Shown: positions 52,935 through 63,353, counted from the first letter of the stretch. The stretch is DNA of 64,000 nt from Tenacibaculum sp. 190130A14a (GCF_964048965.1 NZ_OZ040189.1:434001-498000); one strand, 5' to 3'. The notes: generated by a model from the letters alone, not told the origin. Translations and numbers: made by a program.

Positions 52935-54077
52935 TTATTTTGATACTAACACCGAAACTGCATTTCCTCCAAATCCAACGGCGTTAACTATTATTTTTTT
53001 TATCTTTTTAGGGTGTTTTTGTGTTGCTATAAAAGGAACTTCTATTGCTTGTTGATGTGTTAGCATAAGCACTGCAAGTTCTAAACTTAACAATCCAGAA
53101 GCACCAAATGTGTGTCCTAATTTCCATTTATTTGTAGTTAAGAAAGGAAGGTTATTTTCAAATACTTTTTTAATGGCATTTACTTCAGAAAGATCTCCCT
53201 TAATAGTTCCTGGAGCATGCATAACAATAGCATCAATATCTTCAATGTTCGTGTTTTTTAATGCCATTTGCATTGATTTTTGAAAACAATCGGCGTTAGT
53301 AGATACTGAAGTATTGTGTTCTAGTATTTCTGTAGCATATCCAATTCCTTCAATGGTAGCTATCGCGTTTTCTTTTACTCCACTTTCTAAACAGAAGGTT
53401 GTAGCACCTTCTCCTAAGACCATGGTGTTTTTTTTCTTGTTTAGATCTAATGCTTTACAAGGAGTATCTTCACCTTCGTTTGAATATACCTTGAGCGCTT
53501 GCATTTGAGCAATGGTAAAATCGGTTAAAGAAGCTTCACTCGCACCAACCAAAAACTTATCTGTTAATCCAGATTGTAACCAGGCTACACCGTTTAATAA
53601 AGAATGTAGTCCTGTAGAACATGTAATTGAATGAGAAATTTCAGGCCCTTTACTTTGCAAATCATGAGCAATCCATGAGGAAATATTTCCAAGAGTAGTT
53701 GTTGGAGAGCTTAAGGTTGAAGAAACTCCTTTGTTTAAAAACTCTTTGTGATATTTTTCGAATAAAGAAGTAGCTCCACGAGAAGAACCTATGTTTATTC
53801 CGAAGTTGTCTTGAGTGGTCCAATTAGCATTTTGAACTGCTTTACGCGCTACAAAAAGAGTATAAAGAACCGTTTCGTCAAGATTTTTATACTTGTTGTC
53901 AGACAATCTAATTTCTTCGATTTTTTTTCGATCATCAGAAGAAAGCTGCGCTACCCAAGCATTGTTCTTTTTAGAAAGAAAATGTTCAGATTTTAAGTAA
54001 TTGTTCCAAATAGATTTTGAATCACTTCCTAAAGCGGAAATAGAAGCAAATGATGTTATTGAAATAGGTTTGTTCAA
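52935..54077 (-). CDS. Beta-ketoacyl-ACP synthase family protein in the biotin locus
   Basis: A 380-residue KAS I/II-type ketosynthase. The catalytic set is complete: C153 in SITCSTGLHS, H287 in MHAPGT and H322 in KLGHTFGASG. It lies between bioA and bioB, on bioB's strand, so a role in making the pimeloyl chain is likely: Bacteroidota lack an obvious BioC/BioH here, and no such gene is in the window. It differs from BioZ, which is a KAS III-type enzyme. It diverges from the Coa1-like gene across about 80 bp. Pathway role inferred from position. Confidence 0.82.
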   Translation of the reverse strand: MNKPISITSFASISALGSDSKSIWNNYLKSEHFLSKKNNAWVAQLSSDDRKKIEEIRLSDNKYKNLDETVLYTLFVARKAVQNANWTTQDNFGINIGSSRGATSLFEKYHKEFLNKGVSSTLSSPTTTLGNISSWIAHDLQSKGPEISHSITCSTGLHSLLNGVAWLQSGLTDKFLVGASEASLTDFTIAQMQALKVYSNEGEDTPCKALDLNKKKNTMVLGEGATTFCLESGVKENAIATIEGIGYATEILEHNTSVSTNADCFQKSMQMALKNTNIEDIDAIVMHAPGTIKGDLSEVNAIKKVFENNLPFLTTNKWKLGHTFGASGLLSLELAVLMLTHQQAIEVPFIATQKHPKKIKKIIVNAVGFGGNAVSVLVSK

Positions 54078-54156
54078 CTCAATAAAATTTTGGCAAAAAT
54101 AAGGCTTCTCAAGAGATTCAGAAGAAAATTAATTAGTTATCTTGCTAATAAAAAAT

Positions 54157-54594
54157 ATGAGTGAGCAACATCAAAAAAGTTGGTTTAGTAGAAATTGGCT
54201 ATGGTTTATTCCTGTAACAGGTTGTTTAGGTATAATTTTATTGTTTGTTTTTGGTATCGGTACAGTGATTTTTGGAGTTTCTAAAATGATAAATAATTCA
54301 ACTCCAGTAGAATATGCGATAAAGAAGGCTTCTGAAAATGAATATGTTATAGAGAGCTTAGGGACTTCAATTGAAAAGTATGGTATTACTTCTGGAAACA
54401 TATCATTGAACAATAATGATGGCGAAGTTGATTTTTCAATTCCTATTAGAGGAGAAAAAGGAGAAGGAACTCTGGTTGTTAGAGGGATAAAAACAGATGG
54501 AGTTTGGACCTATGAAGACTTATATGTTCATATTAAAGAAACCCAAGAAAAAATCAATCTATTAGAAAATGAAAAGATCCTAGAAAGTATCTAG
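54157..54594 (+). CDS. Cytochrome c oxidase assembly factor Coa1 family protein
   Basis: A 145-residue protein from the ATG at 54157 (a TTG five codons earlier is less likely). An N-terminal membrane anchor (about 16-42, after SWFSRNWLWFIPVTGCLG) is followed by a domain facing away from the cytoplasm with VIESLGTSIEKYGITSGNISLNN and VDFSIPIRGEKGEGTLVVRG, the TIM21/Coa1-like pattern. The name refers to the mitochondrial oxidase assembly protein; the bacterial role is not shown. It sits on the opposite strand inside the biotin locus and overlaps the end of bioA by 15 bp. Confidence 0.75.
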   Translation: MSEQHQKSWFSRNWLWFIPVTGCLGIILLFVFGIGTVIFGVSKMINNSTPVEYAIKKASENEYVIESLGTSIEKYGITSGNISLNNNDGEVDFSIPIRGEKGEGTLVVRGIKTDGVWTYEDLYVHIKETQEKINLLENEKILESI

Positions 54595-55845
54595 AACCTT
54601 TTCTATAGTTGTATAAATTTTATTAAGCTGCGCTTCTGTAATAACATAAGGAGGTTGTATGTAAATAGTATTTCCTAAGGGTCTTAGAAAAATACCATCA
54701 TTCATAAAAGATGTAAGTAGTTGATCTCTTAAGCTACCATATCTACTAGAATTTGTTTTTAAATCGATAGCTAAAATTACTCCTTTATAGCGAACTTCTG
54801 TAATTTTAGTATGGTCTTTTATTTTATTGGCAAAAGTTGAATGAGCAGCTGTAATTTGTTGAATGTTTTCCTGAATTTCTTCCGATTGTAATAATTCAAT
54901 ACTAGCAAGAGCAGCACGACAAGCGATAGGATTTGCTGAATAGGTATGGCAATGGAAGAATCCTTTTGCAATATCAGAACTTAAAAAAGCAGTATAAATT
55001 TCTTCTGTACAAGAAGTAATCGCCATTGGAACTAACCCTGCAGTCAATGCTTTACTTAAACAAATAATATCTGGTTTTGTGTTGATTTCGTTTGAAGCAA
55101 AGTTACTTCCTGTTTTTCCAAATCCAGTCATTACTTCATCTGCAATGGTTAGAATATCATTCTCTTTACAAAATTGTAGAATGATATCTAGATCTTCTGC
55201 TTTATGAATTTTCATACCTGCTGCACCTTGTACCAAAGGTTCATAAATAAATCCTGCTACTTTTTGTTTAGAAACAAGCTGTTTCAATTGATCAATAATA
55301 GCTTGGTTGTTTTCACCATTAGGAACAGGAATTCTCTCTACATGCATTAAAAAATCCTCAAAAGGTCCGTTGTAAACTGAAAGCCCAGATACAGACATAG
55401 CTCCAAAAGTATCCCCATGAAAACCATTTTCTAAAGCAATAAACAAACTTCTCTTTTCACCTTTGTTAAAATGATACTGTAATGCCATTTTAATTCCTGC
55501 CTCTACAGCGGTTGAACCATTATCATTGAAGAAGATTCTGTTTTGATTTTTCGGAAGAATTTTAATCAATTCTTCAGAGAGTTTTATTGCAGGTTCATGA
55601 GTAAAGTCACTAAACATTATCTGATCTAATGTTTGCATTTGCTCAGCTACCTGACCGGTAATGTACGGGTTACAGTGCCCAAACATACAAGTATACCAAG
55701 AAGAAATAGCATCAATATAGTCGTTGCCATTTTCGTCCGTTAACATACATCCTTTTGCTTTAACAATACCTAAACTATTAGGGTGTGTTTGGTGTTGTTT
55801 TAAAGGATGCCATAGGTGTTTTTTATCTCGTTCTTGTAAACTCAT
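54580..55845 (-). CDS. bioA: Adenosylmethionine-8-amino-7-oxononanoate aminotransferase
   Basis: A 421-residue class III PLP aminotransferase that converts KAPA to DAPA using SAM as amino donor. Typical features: HLWHPLKQHQTHP at the N-terminus (the start DKKHLWHPLKQH is a BioA mark), ISSWYTCMFGHCNPYI (about 47-62), and the PLP Lys in CLSKALTAGLVPM (about 264). It overlaps bioD by 4 bp (ATGA-type junction at 55842-55845). Its 3' end overlaps the convergent Coa1-like gene by 15 bp. Confidence 0.95.
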   Translation of the reverse strand: MSLQERDKKHLWHPLKQHQTHPNSLGIVKAKGCMLTDENGNDYIDAISSWYTCMFGHCNPYITGQVAEQMQTLDQIMFSDFTHEPAIKLSEELIKILPKNQNRIFFNDNGSTAVEAGIKMALQYHFNKGEKRSLFIALENGFHGDTFGAMSVSGLSVYNGPFEDFLMHVERIPVPNGENNQAIIDQLKQLVSKQKVAGFIYEPLVQGAAGMKIHKAEDLDIILQFCKENDILTIADEVMTGFGKTGSNFASNEINTKPDIICLSKALTAGLVPMAITSCTEEIYTAFLSSDIAKGFFHCHTYSANPIACRAALASIELLQSEEIQENIQQITAAHSTFANKIKDHTKITEVRYKGVILAIDLKTNSSRYGSLRDQLLTSFMNDGIFLRPLGNTIYIQPPYVITEAQLNKIYTTIEKVLDTF

Positions 55846-56450
55846 AATTTATCTTTAAAAAGGTTGGCATACTCTTTTATAACATTTTTGTCAAAGTAAG
55901 GTTCTTCTTCAATACGTCCTATTACAGGTACATTGGTCATTTTTTTGATAATACTTTCAGTAGTAGGGTGCTCATTCCCTGAGAAAAGAAGAGAAACATC
56001 GAAGCCTCTCTCTTTTAAATAATTTATAGTAAGTAAAGTATGGTTGATACTTCCTAGATAATGACGAGAAACTACAATGATTTTATAATTGGGTTTTAAA
56101 ATATCTAATAAGGTGTGTTCATTATTTAAAGGAACTAATAGTCCTCCCGCACCTTCAATAACTAAATTGTTTTTGGTAGCAGGTTCTTTGATGTTATCTA
56201 TATCAATTGTGATTCCATCAATTTCGGCAGACGCGTGCGGACTCATAGGTGTATTCAATCCATATGAGTTAGGATGAAAAACAGTTTTTTTATTTGAGAT
56301 TAATCGCTCAACTTTATGTGTGTCTGAATATTCTAAATCGCCAGATTGTATAGGTTTCCAGTAATCAGCTTCTAAGGCTTCTGTTATAATGGCAGAAGCA
56401 ATCGTTTTACCTACTTCTGTTGAAATTCCTGTGATAAAATACTTTTTCAT
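55842..56450 (-). CDS. bioD: Dethiobiotin synthetase
   Basis: A 202-residue ATP-dependent enzyme that closes the ureido ring of dethiobiotin. The P-loop variant is TGISTEVGKTIASAII (about 7-22), with KPIQSGD near 33-39 for substrate binding and EGAGGLLVPL (about 98-107) for the Mg/phosphate site. The start overlaps the upstream DUF2007 gene by 4 bp, and its own stop overlaps bioA, so the unit bioF-DUF2007-bioD-bioA is tightly coupled. Confidence 0.95.
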   Translation of the reverse strand: MKKYFITGISTEVGKTIASAIITEALEADYWKPIQSGDLEYSDTHKVERLISNKKTVFHPNSYGLNTPMSPHASAEIDGITIDIDNIKEPATKNNLVIEGAGGLLVPLNNEHTLLDILKPNYKIIVVSRHYLGSINHTLLTINYLKERGFDVSLLFSGNEHPTTESIIKKMTNVPVIGRIEEEPYFDKNVIKEYANLFKDKL

Positions 56451-56827
56451 TTGAAGATTGTTTTACAATCGTTACATATTAGTTTTCTACTTTCAAAAAA
56501 AGGAAATAGCATATAGAAAAAATTTTTTCGCTGAGGAGGAGCTACTAAGATTTTAGTAGAGTTGCATTGTATACAATATATATCATCACCATTGGTATTT
56601 TTCTCGTAAGTTCTTACTTCATTATATACACGAACAGCATCTTCTAAGTCATTATTATGAACTAATAACTTTACTCCACCGATAGCTTGACTTAACAAAG
56701 GATCTGAATCAATGGTTTTTTCATCCATTAGCATGGTTTTAAAACCTTCAGAGTCTAGTTTAGATTTTATAACTTGAGCTTCTGTTGAATATTCAAAAAC
56801 TTCTAAAATTGTATAGTCATCTCTCAT
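56447..56827 (-). CDS. DUF2007 protein with C-terminal zinc ribbon
   Basis: A 126-residue protein. The first 70 residues match DUF2007 (putative signal-transducing domain, PII-like fold: ILEVFEYSTEAQVIKSKLDSEGFKTMLMDE). The C-terminal part carries CIQC (about 85-88) and CNDC (about 117-120), a four-Cys zinc ribbon. It is embedded between bioF and bioD, overlapping bioD by 4 bp, so it is transcribed and translated with the biotin genes. Whether it serves biotin synthesis is unknown; such small genes are often simple passengers. Confidence 0.75.
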   Translation of the reverse strand: MRDDYTILEVFEYSTEAQVIKSKLDSEGFKTMLMDEKTIDSDPLLSQAIGGVKLLVHNNDLEDAVRVYNEVRTYEKNTNGDDIYCIQCNSTKILVAPPQRKNFFYMLFPFFESRKLICNDCKTIFK

Positions 56828-56838
56828 GGCTACTTCTT

Positions 56839-57984
56839 TTAGAGAACAAAAGTAGCAAGTTGTTCTAAAACATTGGTAATTTCTTCTCTTGAATTATAAG
56901 AATGTAGACAAAAGCGTAGACGTTCTTGATTCGTTGGAACAGTAGGGGAAAGAATTGGCTTTACGTTATAATTTTCATTTTGCAGTTGAGTGGCAATTTT
57001 TTTTACTTTTTCATTACCTGCAATAATACAACATTGTATAGCGGCATCACTTTCTATAAAGGTAAGGTTAAGTCGTTGTGATTCACTTTTAAAAAACTTG
57101 ATATTTTCTTTGAGCTTCTTTTGAAGAATTTTCCCTTCGAGACTACTTAAATAATCATATCCAATTTTTATAGTAGCAAGCGCGTGAGGAGAAAGTCCAG
57201 TAGTGTAAATAAAACTCCTTGCAAAATTTATCAAATAATTGATAAGAGATTGACTACCTAAAATAGCAGCGCCATGGCATCCAAGACCTTTTCCAAAGGT
57301 GATAATCCGAGCAAAAACTGATTTTTCGAGATGAAGCTTTTGGACTAGCCCATGTTCGAAAACTCCCAATGCGTGGGCTTCATCTACAATAAAATATGCG
57401 CTGTGTTTATTGCAAATGGTTGTCATTGTTTTTAAATCTGGAGTGTCACCATCCATAGAGAAAACAGATTCGGTAACAACATATATAGTATGCTCTACTG
57501 TTGAGGTTGTTTTAGAATAACGAATAATTAGTTTTTCTAAGTCTACTATATCGTTATGTTTAAACTTGTAAGCTTTTGCATTAGAAAGTTGAATTCCATC
57601 ACGTATAGAGGCATGGATGAACTCGTCATATAAAATGATATCACCACGTTGAGGTATAGATGAAAAGAATCCTAGGTTAGCGTCATATCCAGAGTTAAAA
57701 ATTAAGGAAGCTTCAGAAATATGTGCTTGGTTCAATTGTTTTTCTACAAGTGGATATAAATTGTGGTTTCCAGAAAGTAATCGTGAACCAGTAGCTCCAT
57801 TTATTTTTAAATTATTGTTTGTTAGAAACAAATGTGTTTTTTCAAAAATAACTTCAGTATTAGCAAACCCTAAATAGTCATTTGACGATAAATCAATTAA
57901 ATTAGTTTGTAAACTAAGGGTTCTGAGAGCATCTTGCTCCGTTCTCTTTTTAAGTTTTTGTTGAAGTTTATTTGGAAATCTCAT
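56839..57984 (-). CDS. bioF: 8-amino-7-oxononanoate synthase
   Basis: A 381-residue PLP enzyme of the alpha-oxoamine synthase family. It condenses pimeloyl-ACP or -CoA with alanine, the first committed biotin step. Blocks: DLSSNDYLGFA (about 32-42), GATGSRLLSGNHNLY (about 69-83), VDEAHALGVFE (about 199-209) and the PLP Lys in ITFGKGLGCHGAA (about 232). It is the first gene of its unit, beginning 13 bp downstream of the tRNA-Asn terminator hairpin. The shared family with Kbl (37573-38766) explains their similarity. Confidence 0.93.
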   Translation of the reverse strand: MRFPNKLQQKLKKRTEQDALRTLSLQTNLIDLSSNDYLGFANTEVIFEKTHLFLTNNNLKINGATGSRLLSGNHNLYPLVEKQLNQAHISEASLIFNSGYDANLGFFSSIPQRGDIILYDEFIHASIRDGIQLSNAKAYKFKHNDIVDLEKLIIRYSKTTSTVEHTIYVVTESVFSMDGDTPDLKTMTTICNKHSAYFIVDEAHALGVFEHGLVQKLHLEKSVFARIITFGKGLGCHGAAILGSQSLINYLINFARSFIYTTGLSPHALATIKIGYDYLSSLEGKILQKKLKENIKFFKSESQRLNLTFIESDAAIQCCIIAGNEKVKKIATQLQNENYNVKPILSPTVPTNQERLRFCLHSYNSREEITNVLEQLATFVL

Positions 57985-57989
57985 TGTAG

Positions 57990-58028
57990 CAAAAATAAAA
58001 AAGACTTACGAAATAGTAAGTCTTTTTT
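57990..58028 (-). terminator. Terminator of the tRNA-Asn transcript
   Basis: A 13-bp stem (57997-58009 with 58016-58028, loop GAAATA) directly after tRNA-Asn copy 1 on the minus strand, ending in T on that strand. bioF starts only 13 bp further on. Confidence 0.75.
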
Positions 58029-58031
58029 TTG

Positions 58032-58105
58032 CTCCCCCTCTTGGGCTCGAACCAAGGACCCTCTGATTAACAGTCAGATGCTCTAACCAACTGAGCTAAG
58101 GAGGA
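58032..58105 (-). tRNA. tRNA-Asn (GTT), copy 1
   Basis: On the minus strand: acceptor stem TCCTCCT with AGGGGGA, D arm AGCTCAGTTGGTTAGAGC, anticodon stem-loop TCTGA-CTGTTAA-TCAGA giving anticodon GTT (Asn), T arm TTGGTTCGAGCCCAA, discriminator G. CCA is not encoded. A second, identical copy lies 70 bp away. Confidence 0.95.
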
Positions 58106-58175
58106 ATGTTCTTATAGAACAATATATGTATGTTGTGGAAATTATCGGCTCCCACGTTGCCTTTGTTGTTTTTTG

Positions 58176-58249
58176 CTCCCCCTCTTGGGCTCGAACCAAG
58201 GACCCTCTGATTAACAGTCAGATGCTCTAACCAACTGAGCTAAGGAGGA
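58176..58249 (-). tRNA. tRNA-Asn (GTT), copy 2
   Basis: The same 74-base sequence as copy 1, in the same orientation. The spacer between the copies (58106-58175) is unique. The two probably share one transcript read from near 58260 toward bioF. Confidence 0.95.
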
Positions 58250-58506
58250 ATTTAAATCGTTATCTGATTTAAAATGCGAGTGCAAATTTAAGGTCTTTTT
58301 TAATATCTGCAAACTTTTTTTTAAAAAAAACCTAGAAAAATCAAGTTTAGTTTGAAAATCAAAAAGTTAATATTGAAGGTTTGAATGAAAACAAAATTGA
58401 GGGAATCCGTTTTTTGACTAAAAATAGTGCAAAAAAAAGAACTATGTTTAGTAAAAGTTGTACTTTTGTCTTCATTATTTTTATATAGAAAAGTATCATA
58501 AAATAT
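58250..58506. other. Promoter region between tRNA-Asn genes and sucA
   Basis: About 257 bp. TACTTTTG at 58461-58468 matches the -7 consensus for sucA (start at 58507), without a clear -33 TTG at the right distance. The opposite-strand tRNA promoter must also be here. No other gene or fold is evident. Confidence 0.4.
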
Positions 58507-61233
58507 ATGGACAAGTTTTCGTTCTTAAACGCAGTACATTCAGGATTTGTTGGAGATTTATATGAGCAATATCAATTAAATCCAGATGCGGTAGAACCAA
58601 GTTGGAGAGCCTTTTTTCAAGGATATGATTTAGCAAATGAAAATTATTCGCTAACAGATGAAGAAGTTGAGGTAGAAATCCCTGAAGAAGTAAGAAAAGA
58701 ATTTTTAGTAATCGATTTAATTAACGGTTACAGAACACGTGGGCATTTGTTTACTAAAACAAATCCAGTTCGTGATCGAAGAAAATATACGCCAACATTA
58801 GATGTTGAAAATTTTGGATTGTCTCAGAAAGACTTAAGTACGGTTTTCAATGCTGGAGAAATTTTAGGTATTGGAGCTAAAAGCTTATCAGACATCATCG
58901 ATCACCTGAAAGCTATTTATTGCGACAGTATTGGGGTCGAGTATATGTATCTTCGTAACCCTGAGGAATTAAAATGGTGGCAAAACCGTTTAAATCATAA
59001 TGATAATCACCCGAAGTACGATGCTGAAGCAAAGAAGTATATTCTTACAAAATTAAATCAAGCCTCAACTTTCGAAAGTTTTTTACAAACAAAGTATGTG
59101 GGTCAAAAGAGATTCTCTGTAGAAGGAGGAGAAACATTGATTCCCGGTATTAGTGTTGCTCTAAGAGATGCTGCTGAAAAGTATGGTGTTGAAGAATGTG
59201 TATTAGGAATGGCGCACCGAGGTCGTTTAAATACCTTAGTAAACATCTTCAAAAAACCTGTAAGAGATTTATTTAGTGAGTTTGAAGGGAAAGATTTTGA
59301 AGATCAAGATATTGATGGAGATGTAAAATATCACTTAGGGTTAACGTTAAGTAAAGAATACAAAGGCGGACAAAAAATGAAGATGAATTTGGTTCCAAAT
59401 CCATCTCACTTAGAAACTGTTGCGGCAGTTGCTGAAGGAATTGTTCGTGCTAAAATAGACCAAGATTACATTGGCGATAATGGTAAGATTTTACCAATTA
59501 TAGTGCATGGTGATGCAGCAATCGCAGGTCAAGGTATTGCTTATGAAGTTGCTCAAATGATGACCTTAAATGGTTACAAAACTGGAGGAACAATTCATGT
59601 GGTAGTAAACAACCAAGTAGGTTTTACAACGAACTATTTAGACGCACGTTCTAGTACCTATTGTACCGATGTAGCAAAAGTAACTTTATCTCCAGTTTTA
59701 CATGTGAATGCAGATGATGCAGAAGCTGTGTGTCATGCAATGGAAATGGCGGTTGAATATAGAACTAAGTTTAAGAAAGATATTTACATTGACTTATTAG
59801 GATATCGTAAATATGGACATAATGAAGGGGATGAGCCTAGTTTTACACAACCTAAATTATATAAATCTATTAAGAAGCATAAAAATGCAAAAGAAATTTA
59901 TGCAAACAAATTAATAGAAGAAGGAAGTATAAATTCTGATTATGTAAAAGAAATTACAGATGAATTCAAAGCGCATTTAGAAGCAGAGTTTACAGAATCT
60001 AAGAAGAAAGAAACTTCAAAGATTCAAGACTTTATGCCGGATGTTTGGGAAGGATTTGTTCGTAAGCAATTAGAAGATATGTTACAGCCAGTAGATACTA
60101 CCTATTCGGTTGATGCATTAAAAGGTATTGCAAAAGTAATTTCTACAACTCCAGAAGGACATAAGTTTGTAAGAAAAGCGGAGCGTATTTTACAAGGACG
60201 TGAAAAAATGGTTTTTGAGCAAAACTCTTTAGATTGGGGTACGGCCGAAAACTTAGCGTATGGAACCTTATTAGAAGAAGGATATAATGTACGTATATCT
60301 GGAGAAGATGTAGAAAGAGGTACCTTCTCTCACCGTCATGCAATTATGCGTGATGAAGAAACATTAGAAAGAGTAAACCTATTAAATACCAATCCGAATA
60401 ATAAAGGAGAAATGACTATTTACAATTCTCATTTATCGGAATATGGAGTGTTAGGTTTTGATTATGGATATGCAATGGCAGCTCCAAATACATTAACTAT
60501 TTGGGAAGCGCAGTTTGGTGATTTTGCCAACGGTGCACAAATCATGTTCGATCAATATATTTCTTCAGCAGAAGATAAATGGAAATTGCAAAACGGATTG
60601 GTAATGTTATTACCACACGGTTATGAAGGGCAAGGACCAGAGCACTCTTCAGCAAGAATAGAACGTTTCTTACAATCATCTGCTATTGACAACTGGACGG
60701 TTGCCAACTGTTCTACACCAGCAAATATGTATCATATTTTGCGTCGTCAAATGAAGCGTGATTTTAGAAAGCCGTTAGTGGTGTTTACACCTAAGAGTTT
60801 ATTACGTTTGCCTAGAGCTGTAAATACCATAGAAGATTTAGCAGAAGGAGCTTTCCAAGAAGTAATTGATGATACTATTGATGCTACTAAGGTGAAGAAA
60901 ATGGTCTTTTGTACAGGTAAGTTCTACTATGACATGTTAGAAGAACGTGAGCGTTTAGGAAGAGAAGATGTTGCATTGATAAGAATAGAACAATTATTCC
61001 CATTACATAATGATAAGATTAAAGAAGTAATGGATAAGTATCCAAATGTAGAACGTTATGTTTGGGCTCAAGAAGAACCTAAAAATATGGGGTCTTGGGG
61101 GTATATGTTAGAGCGATTTGAATTGGCAAGATTAGAATGTGCTTCGAGAGATTATCACTCGGCACCAGCTGCGGGATCAAGTGCTCGTTATAAGCGTCGT
61201 CATCAAAGAGTATTAGACAAAGTTTTTGATTAA
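58507..61233 (+). CDS. sucA: 2-oxoglutarate dehydrogenase E1 component
   Basis: A 908-residue thiamine-diphosphate enzyme, decarboxylating 2-oxoglutarate in the TCA cycle. N-terminal [28 protein letters not shown] (about 6-33) is the E2-binding start. Other OGDH blocks are the [15 protein letters not shown] region (about 232-246), [14 protein letters not shown] (about 335-348; ThDP pyrophosphate part) and [20 protein letters not shown] (about 703-722, active-site His). The gene is 38 bp from the E2 gene, with which it forms an operon. The E3 gene (lpd) is not here. Confidence 0.96.
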   Translation: MDKFSFLNAVHSGFVGDLYEQYQLNPDAVEPSWRAFFQGYDLANENYSLTDEEVEVEIPEEVRKEFLVIDLINGYRTRGHLFTKTNPVRDRRKYTPTLDVENFGLSQKDLSTVFNAGEILGIGAKSLSDIIDHLKAIYCDSIGVEYMYLRNPEELKWWQNRLNHNDNHPKYDAEAKKYILTKLNQASTFESFLQTKYVGQKRFSVEGGETLIPGISVALRDAAEKYGVEECVLGMAHRGRLNTLVNIFKKPVRDLFSEFEGKDFEDQDIDGDVKYHLGLTLSKEYKGGQKMKMNLVPNPSHLETVAAVAEGIVRAKIDQDYIGDNGKILPIIVHGDAAIAGQGIAYEVAQMMTLNGYKTGGTIHVVVNNQVGFTTNYLDARSSTYCTDVAKVTLSPVLHVNADDAEAVCHAMEMAVEYRTKFKKDIYIDLLGYRKYGHNEGDEPSFTQPKLYKSIKKHKNAKEIYANKLIEEGSINSDYVKEITDEFKAHLEAEFTESKKKETSKIQDFMPDVWEGFVRKQLEDMLQPVDTTYSVDALKGIAKVISTTPEGHKFVRKAERILQGREKMVFEQNSLDWGTAENLAYGTLLEEGYNVRISGEDVERGTFSHRHAIMRDEETLERVNLLNTNPNNKGEMTIYNSHLSEYGVLGFDYGYAMAAPNTLTIWEAQFGDFANGAQIMFDQYISSAEDKWKLQNGLVMLLPHGYEGQGPEHSSARIERFLQSSAIDNWTVANCSTPANMYHILRRQMKRDFRKPLVVFTPKSLLRLPRAVNTIEDLAEGAFQEVIDDTIDATKVKKMVFCTGKFYYDMLEERERLGREDVALIRIEQLFPLHNDKIKEVMDKYPNVERYVWAQEEPKNMGSWGYMLERFELARLECASRDYHSAPAAGSSARYKRRHQRVLDKVFD

Positions 61234-61271
61234 ATAAAGAAAGAAAGTATTTCAGAATAAAAATAAAAAAC

Positions 61272-62480
61272 ATGAGTGTTTTAGAAATGAAAGTTCCTTC
61301 TCCGGGGGAATCAATTACAGAAGTAGAAATCGCAACTTGGTTAGTTGAAGATGGTGATTATGTAGAGAAAGATCAACCTATTGCTGAAGTTGATTCTGAC
61401 AAAGCAACGTTAGAATTACCTGCGGAAGAGAGCGGAATTATCACTTTAAAAGCTGAAGAAGGTGATGCAGTAGCAGTAGGAGCTGTAGTATGTCATATTG
61501 ATATGAGTGCTGCAAAACCAGAAGGAGGAGCAGAAAAGAAAGAAGCTCCAAAAGCAGAGGAGAAAAAAGAAGCTCCTAAAGCTGAACCGGCAAAAGAAAC
61601 TTATGCAACAGGAGCTGCGTCTCCAGCGGCTAAGAAAATTTTAGCTGAAAAAGGAATTGCTGCTTCAGAAGTTAAAGGAACTGGTAAAGATGGTCGTGTA
61701 ACAAAAGAAGATGCTGTAAAGGCGGTTCCATCAATGGGAACTCCAGGAATGGGATCTCGTGGTACAGAGCGTAAAAAATTATCAATGTTACGTCGTAAGG
61801 TTGCACAACGTTTAGTTTCTGTAAAAAATGAAACTGCTATGTTAACTACCTTTAACGAGGTAAACATGCAACCAATATTCGACTTACGTAAAGAGTATAA
61901 AGAAGATTTTAAAGCAAAACACGGAGTTGGTTTAGGATTTATGTCTTTCTTTACTTTAGCTGTGGTTAGAGCGTTAAAAATGTATCCAGATGTAAACTCT
62001 ATGATTGATGGAGATTACAAAGTAAGTCATGACTTCCAAGATATTTCAATTGCAGTATCAGGTCCTAAAGGATTAATGGTACCCGTAATTAGAAATGCTG
62101 AAAACTTAACGTTTAGAGGAGTAGAAAGCGAAGTAAAGCGTTTGGCATTGCGTGCTCGTGATGGTCAAATTACAGTTGATGAAATGACAGGAGGAACATT
62201 TACAATTACCAATGGTGGTGTATTTGGTTCTATGTTATCTACACCAATTATCAATCCTCCACAAAGTGGAATTTTAGGAATGCACAACATTGTAAATCGT
62301 CCAATGGCGGTAAATGGTGAGGTGGTAATTCAACCAATTATGTATGTTGCATTATCTTATGACCACAGAATTATTGATGGTCGTGAGTCTGTTGGGTTCT
62401 TAGTAGCTGTAAAAGAAGCTTTAGAAAATCCAGTAGAATTATTAATGGACAACAATCCTAAGAAAGCTTTAGAAATGTAA
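61272..62480 (+). CDS. sucB: 2-oxoglutarate dehydrogenase E2 (dihydrolipoyl succinyltransferase)
   Basis: A 402-residue E2. The lipoyl domain (about 1-80) carries the lipoate Lys K44 in [12 protein letters not shown]. Then comes an Ala/Pro/Lys/Glu-rich linker (about 83-110), the E1/E3-binding domain (about 112-150, [21 protein letters not shown]) and the catalytic domain (about 170-402) with [11 protein letters not shown] (about 362-372) holding the active-site His. It transfers succinyl groups to CoA and forms the core of the complex. Terminated by a 20-bp palindrome downstream. Confidence 0.96.
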   Translation: MSVLEMKVPSPGESITEVEIATWLVEDGDYVEKDQPIAEVDSDKATLELPAEESGIITLKAEEGDAVAVGAVVCHIDMSAAKPEGGAEKKEAPKAEEKKEAPKAEPAKETYATGAASPAAKKILAEKGIAASEVKGTGKDGRVTKEDAVKAVPSMGTPGMGSRGTERKKLSMLRRKVAQRLVSVKNETAMLTTFNEVNMQPIFDLRKEYKEDFKAKHGVGLGFMSFFTLAVVRALKMYPDVNSMIDGDYKVSHDFQDISIAVSGPKGLMVPVIRNAENLTFRGVESEVKRLALRARDGQITVDEMTGGTFTITNGGVFGSMLSTPIINPPQSGILGMHNIVNRPMAVNGEVVIQPIMYVALSYDHRIIDGRESVGFLVAVKEALENPVELLMDNNPKKALEM

Positions 62481-62510
62481 TCGAAAATTTCGATAGATCA
62501 TAAATTGAAA

Positions 62511-62538
62511 TCCTGCACATATGTGCAGGATTTTTTTT
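62511..62538 (+). terminator. sucAB terminator
   Basis: TCCTGCACAT-ATGTGCAGGA (62511-62530) is a perfect 20-bp palindrome followed by an eight-T run. Also nearby, ATCGAAAATTTCGAT (62480-62494) is a small palindrome at the sucB stop. Confidence 0.88.
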
Positions 62539-62574
62539 AACTTGACTTTTTTCAATAAAATATCTTTACAAAAT

Positions 62575-63231
62575 ATGCCCCCGATACTTATAAAATGGCG
62601 TACATATTTTTTAGTTCTTATGATAATGGCCTCTTTGGGAGTTTTTTACTTCATACAGAAAGGTACCACCGTTGAAATTGTTGTTTCGAAAATTATTGTT
62701 TCTATCTTTTTTACATTGTATTTTTTTGAAACTTTGAAAAAATCGAACTACGCATTAAGTGTAAGTTTGTTGCTCTTTTTTTTATCTACCATACTTTTTA
62801 CAGTAGAAAGCAAAAGTGTTATCGGAATGTTTTTGTTGTTTTTTTATAGAATGACCTTAATGAAGGTAGTACTCAATCGAAAAGTAGATTGGAAGTTGTT
62901 TTTAACCGTTTTTTTAATTGCTATTTCAATTATGTCGTTGTTGTTTGTACTAGTTTTTAAAAACACACTATTTTATTACTTATCAATCTCAACAACATTA
63001 GTTTTGATAGGGTTAATATCTTTAGCTTTTACTAATATTATAAGTCGTAGTTCACCTAAAAATGTTTTGTTTTTTATTGCTATCGCACTTTTTGTGGCAT
63101 GCGATACTATTTTTGGGGTAAAGAAATTAGAAATCGCAGATAATATCAATATTGTAATTGGTACTGCTTGCTATTATATTAGTTTCTTTTTAATAGTGAA
63201 ATCTAGAGAGTTGGAGCCTTTTAATGATTGA
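62575..63231 (+). CDS. Polytopic membrane protein of unknown function
   Basis: A 218-residue protein from the ATG at 62575; the longer ORF begins inside the sucAB terminator and is not plausible. It has about seven to eight hydrophobic segments spread over the whole length, with short loops. The layout resembles YhhN-type membrane proteins (some of which hydrolyse plasmalogens), but I cannot find a clear motif, so this is only a suggestion. It is transcribed alone, and a small hairpin lies 120 bp after it. Confidence 0.6.
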   Translation: MPPILIKWRTYFLVLMIMASLGVFYFIQKGTTVEIVVSKIIVSIFFTLYFFETLKKSNYALSVSLLLFFLSTILFTVESKSVIGMFLLFFYRMTLMKVVLNRKVDWKLFLTVFLIAISIMSLLFVLVFKNTLFYYLSISTTLVLIGLISLAFTNIISRSSPKNVLFFIAIALFVACDTIFGVKKLEIADNINIVIGTACYYISFFLIVKSRELEPFND

Positions 63232-63353
63232 AACTAGAAGTTGCTATAATTTGTCAGTCCAGCTGCAGTAAATCCAGCACGATTGTATTTTATAATCTAA
63301 TAAGATTTGATTGAGTAACAACAATAAATTTAATGCTTAGAATAAATAAGAGG

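Noticed and set aside
58032..58249. Direct repeat of 74 bp that could be attachment sites of a mobile element.
   Set aside because: Both are complete tRNA-Asn genes only 70 bp apart, and no integrase or foreign cargo lies between them.
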